Assembly (NCBI RefSeq): GCF_027596085.1 | Contig: NC_072460.1 | Coordinates: forward strand, 10,154,231 to 10,218,230 | Direction: 5' to 3' | DNA length: 64,000 nt | From: Anoplopoma fimbria | Taxonomy: Eukaryota; Chordata; Actinopteri; Perciformes; Anoplopomatidae | In this document: positions 11,501-23,000 of the stretch, one piece after another | Layout of the letters: every line of letters begins with the position of its first letter | How positions within the stretch are numbered: the first letter of the stretch is position 1 | Translations under genes and position numbers: made by a program | The notes under the pieces: generated by a model | What the model saw: only the letters and a program-made list of their open reading frames with translations | What the model was told of the DNA's origin: nothing | The model's database searches: none

Positions 11501-14326
11501 TGAAGCCGTTTGCCTTGCCCTTTCAGTGTCTACTAGTATGTTTCATCATAACTTTGAAAACAAAAAAGGGATGAAACAAAACTGTTGGCTTAATTGTCAA
11601 AGGGAGATGAAGTTCTTCAAAAGCTACTCACCTAAGGTCCCAGAAACAATGTCAATCTTGTGCATAATGTTGTCCCTCTCTCCCACTCCAGCTCCATGGG
11701 CTCCGTACAGGCCCACAGCGTGAACCTCATCAACAAACGTCAGAGCTCCATGACGATGAGCAACATCACATAGCTCTTCCAGAGGACATATTTCACCTGA
11801 AAGCCCAAGAGAATAAGTTGTTATCATAAAAGCTTTGAATATACATTATGCAAACAGCAGTAAATGCATGCTTCAAATGTCATCACTGTGTAAGATCTAG
11901 ATACTATATGCTTCAAATGAAAAATCATTTACACAGTTTTTTGTGATGGTGTTTTTAAGAAATCCTCCTGGATTTGGTCATCCATTCAGTCTACTGCAGT
12001 TTTGTGCTTTATGGAGCTGTCAGCGGTATAATATGCCACAGTGAAATAAAATTGAGGGGGGAAAACTATTTCCTCTCATAGAGAGACAGTGATGAATGAC
12101 AAATAATGCAGGCTGAATAATTGTAGGCTGTAGAAATATAAATCCTCTAAACCTGGCTTTCACTCTATTAGCTATGAAATATGAATGTTGCAGATGGTGA
12201 TTGTTGCTAATTTCTAATATACAAACAGACTAAGCAAATTTGCAAGTGGCATTTCTTCTCATGAATGTTACTTAACTTCAGATTTCTCTGACTCGTATGT
12301 CAATTTATGTTTCTTTTTTTTATCTTAAAAAGACACACATTTATATATATATATACAATCTCCTCCATCACTCAAAATGAACATTTCATAGTACTCACCA
12401 TCCATTGAGTGCACAGTCTCGAATGCCACTATTTTAGGTGTCTTGGGGTCCGAGCGTTTCAGCAGTTCCTCCAGGTGTCGGCTGTCATTGTGGCGGAAGA
12501 TGAAGCGATTGGCTCCGCTGTTCCTGATGCCCTGAATCATCGATGCATGGTTTCCTGCATCAGAGTATATCTCGCAACCTGTGTGCCACAGTGAACAAAC
12601 AGTGAGCCCAGGGGAGATAACATCCCCCTAAACAGTATCAATCCTCAGATCTCAAACTACAATATTGGTCAGAGGTCAGTATTCACCTGGCAGCATCTTA
12701 GCCAAAGTGAAGAGGGTTGAGTCATTTGCCACGAAGCAGGAGGAGAAGGCCAGAGCTGCGTCTTTCTGGTGTAGCTCTGCCAGCTCCTTCTCCAGAGACA
12801 CATGGAAGTTACTGGTGCCTGAGATGTTCCTGGTCCCACCAGCTCCTGCACCGTGCCTCTCCACAGCATCTCTGAGAACATCCATGATAAAACATTCGGC
12901 TCACATGATCTAATGCCATGAAAGTTTCCCCATCTTTCAAACTCATAAATAAAAGTTTTTTGTATTCAGTAAGACAGTGATACTAGATTGAACCCCTCAT
13001 TGACATTTACCATCTAAATACAAGTGGTGCAATTACAATCAAATGAGACAGATGAGACAGATTCAGGACTTGTTACTGGACTTGGACTTGACTAACATAA
13101 GACTTAATTAATTAGATTAGATTAATTTGACATTTGCCTCCTTTAGTTGAGTGCCAAGACCTGGCAGCAAAATCATTGAAGCCTTACATTTTGACCTGAT
13201 GCAATAAAAAAAGTCAGTGACAGGGAGGTCCTTAAACACAATACATCTAACAAAAATAATTATTAGGCCTCTTTGTTAAAGGGCTTCATCTCCATCTATG
13301 TAATGAAGACACTATTAAGACAGCTTTGAAAGAAAATGCAGTCAGACACCTCAAGTACTTCCAAATGACTTTGAGTTTTCCTACTTTTTCCAGAAGACTT
13401 ACAAACAAACAAACTTTTCCTGTCTCTATTTACCTGATAGCGCTGAGGACCTGAGGGTGCCGACTCATTCCCAGATAATCATTGCTGCACCAGACGGACA
13501 CCTGGGAGCCTTCTCGCCCAGGGATGGAGTAATCCTCAGCAAAGGGGAAGTCCTCAGCTCTCCTGTTCACAGTCTTGAAGACTCTGTATGTGTGATCGTT
13601 CATTTTCTCAGAGATCTTGTCAGCGAAGAAGCGATCATAGTCGTAGCTGGGGCCAACTGCAGAGGTGACAATTGTGATTTTGAATCAGTGACTGCATTCG
13701 CTGAATAGCTAATCTAATCTAAAGATACATGTATTACTTGGCTGCATCATATTAAATAGTTAACTTTAGAGATGTTTGAGCTAATTTCAACTAAAACTCA
13801 CCCATGTTGTCTTTGAGGAGGTGGGTGACAGTGTTAGTTTGGGCTGATGTCGGGAGGATTGCATCCTTGAAACCCTTCAAAAGAGAAGTCATCAAACCTG
13901 TGAAAGAGGAGTGCAGGTATGTTAGTGTGAGATGTTACTCTTTTGTCTTGTATGTTCGCCTCGTCCTCATCATAACAGATGATAATTCTTCCTACCTTCT
14001 TGGACGTCCTCCTGTACTTCAGGGCTGGCTCGGACCATCCCAATCTGAGAGGTGACAAAGGGACAGCCCTTCGATACAGACACGGCCACCTGGGTAGCAG
14101 TCTGAGCAAACAGCCTCCTTTGGTCCACTGTGGAAAGTCGGTGACTCTCCTGTTTGCCGGATGAGACGCTCACCCTGGCCTCCAGAGAGGCTGTGCCGCT
14201 CACAGTGATCTGGCGAGCGATGATGGGGCATCGATCGGCCAGAGACAGCAAGGCGAATCCAGTTCTCCTCAAAGCTGGCTTAGGCGAAGACTTTATGAAG
14301 GGGCAGTGATGAAGGAAGGCCGCCAT
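8598..14326 (-). CDS. alas2: 5-aminolevulinate synthase, erythroid (ALAS2), 9 coding exons, 591 aa
   Basis: Catalyses glycine + succinyl-CoA to 5-aminolevulinate, the first step of heme synthesis, in the mitochondrial matrix with PLP. Coding exons in transcript order: 14326-13996, 13897-13802, 13656-13434, 12871-12687, 12578-12399, 11796-11632, 10538-10270, 9265-9103, 8761-8598 (TAA); phases agree throughout. The presequence holds three Cys-Pro heme-regulatory motifs (Cys8 in HCPFI, Cys33 in RCPII, Cys88 in GCPFV), followed by PEVQEDVQ. Core motifs include [25 protein letters not shown] and SGTLGKAFGC, whose Lys395 is the expected PLP lysine. The C-terminus ([23 protein letters not shown]) follows the erythroid ALAS2 pattern rather than ALAS1, and length matches human ALAS2 (587 aa). 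The 5'UTR iron-responsive element confirms the erythroid paralogue. The start ATG has a good context (tacaATGG). Confidence 0.97.
10605..10735 (+). repeat. Dispersed teleost repeat (ACTTGAGTATTTCTACTTT family)
   Basis: The segment contains ACTTGAGTATTTCTACTTT, then CTCTACTACATTTCAGAGG, then ATTTACTTGACAGCTT, in the order known from a very common fish interspersed repeat. It sits in an alas2 intron. Related stretches appear near 38.28-38.60 kb and, reverse-complemented, at 54.01-54.31 kb. I cannot assign its transposon class. Confidence 0.6.
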
Positions 14327-15563
14327 TGTACTGCAGCTGTTCTTACACTGAGTTATGACAGATGACAGGAAATTCATTTTATTCCCCAAAACCTCCAAGG
14401 CGTATGCATTACATCTGTAAAGTGTGTGAATTTCATAGCAGCCAGGATGTGTACATTTTTTTTTATGTTTTTGAGTTTGCCTTAAGAAATTGTTGCTCAA
14501 AACTCAAATCTCATCCAATTTTACAGTCAGTTTATCAAAATGTAAAGTGAGGATGGCTGAATTTGAAAATCCCATCATAGTTTACTAAGCTAAACATGTT
14601 CAGAGGGGCCAGAAATGTTTGCAGTGGCTGGGTTTAGCTACAGAGAGTCGGTGCCTCCTCCAGGGTGCGGCAGGTTGGTGCTGCTTATCTTAACTCTGCA
14701 GGCGCTCAAGTACTGACGTCACCAGCTGAGGCTGATATCAAATAATCCTCTATAGAACACAGAAGGGATGAATCTACTTCTTTTGATAAATAACTTTTAT
14801 TTCCCTGCTGTTTAAAGTTTCTTAAACGCAGAGGACAAAATTAATGTTGGATGTAAATAATATGAACCAAATGATGACAAATAAAAAGGAATCTAGATTA
14901 TAATTTGCAGATGAAGACCTCTATGTGTAGTTTAGTTTAAAAACAAAGGGCGGCTGTATCACTTCCCTAACAACCTCCTGCGGTCAGCAAATAAGGCAAT
15001 TCTTGGAATCTGTGGCTTTGTCTTGTGGTTAGATGTTATCTTTTCGCTGCTCTGTCAAAGACCAGAGTCTTTTTAAACACCACATGCAGGTCAAAAGTTT
15101 TATCTTAGTGATGTTTTTGTTGTTTTTGAATACGTTTTACTATTAATCATGTGCAAAAAAGAAAGACACATATCCTTTAGTTAGCTATAGGCTGTAGTAT
15201 CCACATCTCCTGATTCTTCTAATTGACTGTCAGAAAAAAGTCATTTAGGGATGTGTGTGTACAAATTACAATTCATTCATGTAGTGTGTTGTCTACTACA
15301 TGGATGAATAAATAAAGCATAAATTGATGTTAAAATGTATGATATATTCCTTGCTGTAAGTGTCATCTAACATAAATATTGTTATATGGCAGTGTATTTA
15401 AAAACAACACAGATTTTACTAATACTCATGATAGTAATACTACTAATACTAAGAGTGAAAATCGTAATAGTAATGCTGATAACAACAATAAATAATAATA
15501 ATAATAATAATAACAACAACAACAACAACAACAATGAAACAGATAGTAAGTTAGGAAACTCAC
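14327..15563 (-). other. alas2 intron 1 with the short 5'UTR part of exon 2
   Basis: Exon 2 probably begins at 14347 (after an ACTCAG acceptor on the minus strand), leaving about 20 nt of 5'UTR before the start codon; AG dinucleotides closer to the ATG are alternatives. The rest is intron 1, which ends at the exon 1 donor (GTGAGT, minus strand, read down from 15563). The plus-strand GATA at about 15472-15480 and several others are possible erythroid factor sites but are too short to claim. Confidence 0.55.
15481..15534. repeat. Compound (AAT)n-(AAC)n microsatellite
   Basis: A run of AAT trinucleotides passes directly into a run of AAC trinucleotides just inside alas2 intron 1, about 30 bp beyond the first exon's donor site. 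Confidence 0.97.
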
Positions 15564-15620
15564 CTGTTGACCTGCACTGAGGACGAACTTCAGAACAGCA
15601 AATAGACAGAAGGTCAGAAA
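15564..15620 (-). other. alas2: Non-coding first exon of alas2 (approximate 5' limit)
   Basis: The exon's 3' edge is fixed by a consensus donor (CAACAG|GTGAGT read on the minus strand, boundary 15564/15563). It contains the iron-responsive element. The transcription start is not visible; 15620 is a rough outer limit. A CCACCC box at 15697-15702 and a GATA at about 15833 lie roughly 100-250 bp upstream, the sort of sites expected at an erythroid promoter, but neither is statistically meaningful alone. Confidence 0.75.
15566..15588 (-). promoter_or_regulatory. Iron-responsive element (IRE) in alas2 5'UTR
   Basis: Read on the minus strand, a CAGTGC loop is flanked by GTCCT and AGGTC, forming the five-position upper stem. 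An unpaired C sits 5' of it, and GTT/AAC forms the lower stem. This is the canonical IRE plan and is almost base-for-base the human ALAS2 IRE as I remember it. The fourth upper-stem position is T opposite T, where human has a U-G wobble. IRP1/IRP2 bind such loops when iron is low and block translation initiation, matching protoporphyrin supply to iron in red cells. The element ends 2 nt before the exon 1 splice donor. Confidence 0.93.
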
Positions 15621-15710
15621 ATGTCAACAGTTATTTGTCAGATGTTGAACAGCATTATGCAATCAGCTCTTCTGGTAAAGGTCTTAGCTTTAGGGGCCAC
15701 CCAGGGAGGT

Positions 15711-15724
15711 GTGTGTATGTGTGT

Positions 15725-15808
<84 letters not shown>
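15711..15808. repeat. (GT)n microsatellite between alas2 and necab3
   Basis: Nearly pure GT repeat of about 98 bp with a few interruptions at the left end, about 120 bp upstream of the alas2 first exon. The long open frames it creates on both strands are repeat artefacts. Confidence 0.98.
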
Positions 15809-15810
<2 letters not shown>

Positions 15811-16493
15811 AGTATGGGAGGTGCAAATATGCTGATAGGGTTCCATTAAGGTTGCATCACTCTCTGTCATGTAAAATGACTTCATTGTGGTCAATTTACT
15901 CTCAAGTATGAGTTGTTGAAACAGTGATGCTGTATTCTCAAAAACATACATGTATATTAATCATATTGATTCTAAGGTCACTTTAAACTCGCATTGAAAT
16001 ATTATACAAATATTCAAGTGAAGCTTTAGGTACTAAAAATCATATAATAAAATACTTTTAGGGATTATAACTATTTTAACACCACCACAAATACATTGTT
16101 TTTAACAGTTAATACCTGAAAATAACAAGGTGGTACAAAATGTTAACAAACACTGGTGTTTCATTTTTACTTCTTTAAATTAACCAAAACACTGAAAAAG
16201 AGGACGATCTACAAGGTAGATAATAATGAGAATGAATATGAAACAACATTTAGGTAATACTGTCTAAACTAAAAAGGTTTGAATTTAAATCAAACACCAT
16301 TACTAAACTCTAGTCAATGCTGATCTATAGAAGAAACCATAACGTGCATTTTTGGATTGATGGGGAAAACAATACTGAACGGAAATGCTATTGACTCTCA
16401 TTTCATCCCATAAAAAAATAATAAACAGTGGTTTGGGATTGGTTTTGGTTATAGTCATATATATAGGACTATATCCCCAATATAGTATACACA

Positions 16494-16550
16494 CATATAT
16501 ATATATGTGTGTGTGTGTGTCTGTGTGTGTCTGTGTGTGTGTGTGTGTGT
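16494..16550. repeat. Short compound (AT)n-(GT)n microsatellite
   Basis: Alternating AT passes into GT with two CTGT interruptions. The string AGGACTATA occurs on both sides (about 16465 and 16551). It lies between the divergent alas2 and necab3 starts. Confidence 0.9.
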
Positions 16551-16745
16551 AGGACTATAACCCAAACCAACTAGTAAATGTTTATTTACTATTATAGCAA
16601 ATCATCTGTTGGGAATATCATTTTAATATTGATACATATTACAGTGCAAGTCTTCAAAAAAAAGCCAAATACTGCCTGTCAGCTTCAGCTTCTTTGGTTA
16701 GCTGTTTTTTAAACTCACTGACTGTAATTAACCTGTAACTGTTTA

Positions 16746-16748
<3 letters not shown>

Positions 16749-16833
<85 letters not shown>
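16749..16833. repeat. (GT)n microsatellite upstream of necab3
   Basis: Pure GT tract of about 85 bp ending about 260 bp before the necab3 start codon, directly followed by a CACCAGCAGATGGTGCA sequence. It lies in the promoter or 5'UTR. Confidence 0.98.
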
Positions 16834-16837
<4 letters not shown>

Positions 16838-17092
16838 CCAGCAGATGGTGCATTTTATGAATTGCTGCTGCTTCTCGTGTGGAGGCGGAGTTTTCCTTTT
16901 GCTGTTGTCAACTTGCAGGGGGCGGGCACCAGGCAGAGGGCAGAGGGCTGGGTCCAATCGCATCCTGACTGGAAGACAAAAGCAACATCATCATCCATCA
17001 TCCACTCTGACAAGGACAACGCCAACCAAAATAAAAAAAACAAACAGGGACAGGACAATATTTTTGAAAGAAGTCGGATCGAAAGCGGCAAG

Positions 17093-20000
17093 ATGCTGGC
17101 CTGCACAGAGATGATCACCATGTGTCTTCAGTCTGCAAAGCACGAACACATGAGGAAACAGCAGGAGCTTTGCTACAACCAAAATCAAGGCATCTCCCTT
17201 TTTCACGATGTAAGTACACACGGAAATTTGCGATGTATATGTGGTATTATAATTCACCCTCTTGTCATTTTAGAATACCGTTTAGTTTGATTAATGCATG
17301 ATGTATCCATATTTAGATGTGGTGATATAAAGGCGCAATATGAGTAATACACCGTCCTTCATTCAGCTCTTCATGAATGGTTTTTATTGAGCCTTCCATT
17401 CACATTGTGCATGATGTGCAGCAGCCCTATTATATAAGAAAGGTGAGTGCATGTGCACTAGTGCGTGAATGACAAAAGAGATGCCACAACACCTTCCTCT
17501 GACATACACATGTTCTGATTCATTCGACCTGCAAAGTATTACAATGTCGTTGTTTTAATTTGGTTGATTTCTATTTTTTTTCATATGATAATGCGGCTCA
17601 TGACATTGGTTGTACCCTAGATAAAACATGCATAGTGCCTATAGAGAACATGCTATGGTATGCATTATTAATGAACAGCCTTCCCTTCACACAGCTCCAA
17701 ACAGAAACATAAAAATAGATGTTACATTTTGAATTATTTAATCAGGGTATTGCTTGCAGAGTTGACAGAGGACTGGATTTACATGCACAGAAATGCTCTC
17801 TAACTGAGCTGCCGGGTTATTCAGCTTTTTGCTACTAAAATAGCAGGTGATCTCTCCATATAAAAGACAGCAATACTAAAGCAGTGCATGCAGCATTACA
17901 GTATATTTTTATCACTGCTTTATGTTTGGAGCCTTTATGGCTGTTTTTCTCTGGTTTACTGACTTAAATACAAGACAGTGTATTAGCAGCATCATTTCCC
18001 AGCCTAGACTCCCTGACAGCTGGCTGTAAATATAATTTCCAGTTTCCTCGAGGCAGATTATTGGCCATCGAGGTGAACATTAGACTGCAGCATTTGGCTT
18101 AAATGCAGTTAGCATCTATTCTGCTCAGCCCATCGATGCATAACCATTCTTCTCGGAACCTATTAAAGTGGCAAATGGATGGTCATTTATTCTTTAACAG
18201 CTGTAGAAATTAAAAGTGTGATCACTCGAGGGCAACCTACCAAACCTACCTGTCATTTGACTGCACTGATTCTTTTTTCTTTTATTCCTTTGTCTTCCTA
18301 ACAACTAAACCACCTTGGTGCTTACCCTCATCTGCAGTTGAGGTTTTTTTGTTGAGAAAATTGAGCCTGATTTGCTCTTTTCTTCCTCTAGACAGACTCA
18401 TTACAGGTTTTCTTTGCTTTGTGTCTCTGTCTGTCTAAGAAAAAGTCTGTTTCTCTGTTTATATAATTAAACAAGCTGAAGGAGTCATTGTCTAATTTGA
18501 CCGACAGTTACTCCTCCTGCTGTAGTTTTATTGTGATCAATGGGAGGCAGAGAGATAGAAATTACAACCATTTAGCCTTCATGTAGCTAATACTGATCCT
18601 CATTGGCTCTGTGGGATGAGCTTCATTGCCTCCACCAATCTCCCACCTAAAAGCACCAAGGAGGATAAAGCCCATTAAATCTCCTCTCAGGTTTCGACCA
18701 GAGCAAATGTTTATTGCTCTCAATTTTGTTTCCCAAATTTTATGGAGCAGCTCCCTGTTGGCTTCTTCTGAGATGTCTTTGACAGGATCCTTGCATCAGC
18801 AGTTCTAAGGTTTAGGGAGATTTAACGGTGATGGCTCATCCACCAGGTTTCACGCCATCAACTGCATCCAAAGGTCATCATAAAGTTAAAGGGCTAAACT
18901 AGCTGTGTTGCATGGTTTAGCCATTCACTACAACTCCTTTATACTTGAGATCCCTTGAAACCTCTTGCCTCTCAACTGGGACGGTGGCTAACAGCTAATG
19001 GGGCTAACAGCGCTAACAGTGCAATCAATGTTGCCAGTGCTGACAGAGGTAACAGTGTTAGCCTGAGGGGAAGGTGGAGGATTGGGTGTTACATTTCTAT
19101 TGCTATTGGTCGGGAGAGCGCGAGCTGTAACCGCCATATGAGAGCCATGCAGAGTGGCGGCTATGAGATAACCAGTTGGGTGCGCTCACGTGCACTAACA
19201 TGCACTAAAAGGCCAAGGACAAGCTCAGATTATACACACAGAGGGAGAGTGACTTCATTCTCTTCTCAGGTAGACATTACTCCACTATATCTTTTAAATA
19301 GTAAGTAGGTGTTTGACGCTATATTGATGTTTTGAATTTCGTATGAAGAGTCTTTTAAAAACAAATTATATTTAGGAACAAATGATCATTGTTGGTATTG
19401 GTCTCAATAATCAGTCTTGCTCTAGTTTGTACAATCCTTCATAGTAAACATCACATCTGCATTCTTTTTTGTTCATTATTGTTTTGAGGCAGACCTTTTA
19501 AAATAAAAAATATGCCCATGAACTGCATTAACATGCAATAATAGTGTAGCTTTGAAATAAATGAGAGCAGACTTGATCGTTCACTGTGATTGATTTTACA
19601 CATAATAATAATCAAGTCCAAGAGTCTCTAAGTGATTTTATTCCACAATGAAAATCAATGGTTGCCTGAACATTTAGGGAATGACTAAAACTAGATAGCA
19701 GGTGTTAAAAAAATGGTCAGCAAACATGTTTAATGTACACACTGGTGTAGTCCTTACAGTGCCCTTTAAAATGAATCATAAAGGCTGAATACTTTTACAG
19801 GTTCCTGAGATCTTTATTATTGCAATCATTCTAATTCTGTAAACACGTTTAGTATCCTTCTTTCTTGCGTGGATTTCTTTGAGGCTCAGTAGATGTGTGT
19901 TTAATGAAGTAGATAATGGGATGTGAGCAGAGCATGTCCAGGCCTTCACACTCCGATGTGCTCGAAAGGTGACAGCTGGATGTGAGTGCACTCTGAAGGT

Positions 20001-23000
20001 ACTGTTAATAAACCAGCCACTGGACTCTATTGATCCGCAGGGTGACTGAACAGAAGAAAAACACACTCTGACATAAAAGAGCTGCCACTCTGATCTCACA
20101 CAAAACACTCCATCAACGGATCTGACTTCCCACCGGTTCGCCGTTACACAGGAGATTATGTCGAATACATTAAAGATCATTTATTACCGTGTTCACAGCG
20201 TAATGAAGTAAACACAAAGGACTCTTTCTTCCTGCTTTCAGGTTTGGCACAAACCAAGGAAACACCTTAAACGCAGCACGATGTTTCTCGAGAGAGAAAA
20301 AAACCATAAAAGCTAATATTCCAAAGCTCCTCATGGGTGCATATAAATGTCAGCTTTTCATTTCCTGAGATACCTCTTGTTTCTTTTGTTATTGAAATGA
20401 GGAAATTACAGCTCCTCCAATGTTTTCCTGTGCATACAAATAAAATAAAAATACATACAAATGGATTGCCTCACGGAACTGTTCTTAATTGCTCAGAACT
20501 CTTAATTGAGCAATTAATTGCTCAAAACATAACTAAATCGTTGTGGTATGTTTACTTATTTTTTTCATTTGTGCCTGTACCCAAACCTTAAAGCCTTTAC
20601 CAAAATCCTCTTTTCTCATTGCAGATTTTCCGCCGGGCAGACAAAAATGGTGAGTATTCAAAATATGTAGCTAATTAGATCACATGGCTAATTAAAACTC
20701 AACTACAACTTTGATGGCTGTGTTCAGACAGGTGGCTTGTTTTGGCTCTGAGGGGATTTATGTTAGTCTGGTGGTGGAACTTTCTGTTTCAATGCCGTCC
20801 TTAAGAGATCAGAGTAGGGAGGATATAAATAACCAAGGTCTCAGTGAGACGGCAACATATGCAACCTATATGTAATCGTGCTATACAGTAAATGTGGCCT
20901 CAGGAGACAATATATTTTAGCTCAAAATGGTACCAATTCACTGGAGACTTGCACCATTTAAAAAATCCCCCTCTGCACACATGTCACTGTTACATTTGAT
21001 TAATGTGTTACAGTGTTACATTGAAATCATCTCTTTACTTCAAAGGGAACATTACCCTTAACCCCTCCTGGGAAAACACAGAAATGTCAGCTCTGCATGA
21101 AAAAACAGCGCTTACAAACAGTTTAATGGAATGTCACATGCAAAGGGGGCAAGAGATTAATCAATCTAGAGTATCAACAAACTCTGATCCCTCTGTTTCC
21201 CCAGGAGGACGGTGAATGTGTTACATAAGAGCAGGATTAATGATTCTACATGTACCATGATGACCAGGGGCGGTCTAGGGCCTCACAGCTCGTGTGGTGA
21301 TATTCAGATACAAAAAGGGGGAAAAAATGCAGTTTTTGAATTATGAAAAAAAACAACTTAAAAGATGCCTTTTCTTTGTGGCTGTTGTGAAGAAGCTGTA
21401 GCAGACAGAGAGAAAGGGTTGGTGTATTTTCATGTCTTCAAGTTGTGTCCTTCTTGAATTGGAAGAGGAAAACAGTGGCTGAAAACAACATGGGTGTGAC
21501 ATTTTAATAGAATAGTGTTCTTTCTGTCAACCCGCTGCCCTCCAGCACTCCACACAAAGCTTTTTTCAGTCTTTGTAGGAAGAAGGCAGATAAATCAGGA
21601 GAAGAGAACTCTGGCGTATGTTTTTGGTAGCTATCTTGAATTTGCAGCAGAGCTCTGTTTGGTTCCTCGTCTTCACAAACTCACTGTGTCGTGCACTCGA
21701 GAGAAAAGTGCCTCCTACCAATCAGCACTGAGTGGGCTGCCATGATACGCCTTGAGCACTGCAGATTTACCACATAATGAGGGCTGGCTACCAACCAGCC
21801 GCACTCTTATTCCTCCACGATATTGTAATGAGGAATTACATTTTTTTTAAAGCAATGAAACAATTGTTCTTGTGTTCTTGTATGAATACAATAACATGAA
21901 GTAGATACTGAAAGCTTTTACTGACCAGTATTGTGCCGAAATTTGGTTTCTTATACATTTATGCTGCTGCTCACTGAGCTCAAATGTACACATTGATTTT
22001 AACTATTATATAAGAATTACATTTTTCGCTGCATCTCTGATTTGTCGTCTGGAAATAGCAAAAATTTTCAAAACGTGAAAAGCACTGATAAGTAAGCAAT
22101 TATATTTTAGTCTTATAAAATAAGTGAACTCTTTCTTAGGCGCGATTATTCACAGATTTGCCTTCAGCAGACTTTCATAAGTGTCGTCATCTCAGCTTAA
22201 TTGCTATAACAAGCAGTGGACTGAAAAATGATTTGTCAGGTCCTTTGATTGATTTCACATAGCGCACTAGTTTTATAACGTGGACCAGTATTGTTTAACT
22301 TTATTTCGTTTTATGATATTGAAAAACAGTTTCGATTAAAATGTAATGTGCAAAGGTTAGTTTGTCTTTTTCTCTCTTGACACACAGATAATAAAAATCA
22401 CTGAGGTTTCTGTCTCGCATCCTTGCAGTCTTTTAATTAATGCTGTATTCAGTGCAGTAGCAGAGATGATGTATATGACTGCAGAATCCTCAAAGGATGC
22501 AGTGATGTACTGAAGTGCTGCAGCTCTGGGTGGAAGAGAGGAACATAATAAATAATTTGCCAGAAGAAGATATTAATTTGAATAAATGATCAACAAAATT
22601 ATTCCATTCATTTGATCTTTTGTCATCTGATATACTGCAGATTAATGAAAGTTAAACATACAATTCTGAACTTGGTTCACCATGTTTCTCTGTAAGGTGA
22701 GTTTATCTATTGTCTATGTCTACTCTTCAGTATGTTCTTATCTCTCATATTCTCCTGAAATGAATTGTAGGGCTTTTAAAATCATTGGTGCTGCTTTGAT
22801 ATTTAGCACTTTTATTTTTTGAATCCCTCAAGAAAATGTGATCCTGTTAAGATACGAGCTTCAACAAGGAGTTTCAGCTAGAGCTGCAGTAGTGTGAAAT
22901 GAGAAAATTAGAACAAATAAACTGCCTTGCTTCTTATGTGAGGTTGTGATTTATCATCCATCCTCGCAGCACTTAACGTTTCCCTGCAGATGTGTTATAT

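Noticed and set aside
15621..15951. Several 60-100-codon open frames around the (GT)n tract
   Set aside because: They encode only Cys-Val or Thr-His repeats and are produced by the dinucleotide repeat on both strands.
16749..17290. 179-codon frame starting in the GT tract and running through necab3 exon 1
   Set aside because: Only the part from the ATG at 17093 matches the NECAB family; the upstream part is microsatellite and leader, and the end runs into the intron past the GTAAGT donor.
20625..20649. Whether the 25-bp necab3 exon 2 is a spurious splice choice
   Set aside because: It is needed to complete the EF-hand loop (IFRRADKN followed by DDGKLS), has good AG and GT sites, and matches the short exon expected in this family.
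21266..21340. A possible hAT end (CAGGGGCGGTCTAGGGCC) in necab3 intron 2
   Set aside because: No matching inverted end or 8-bp duplication could be found, so an element cannot be defined.
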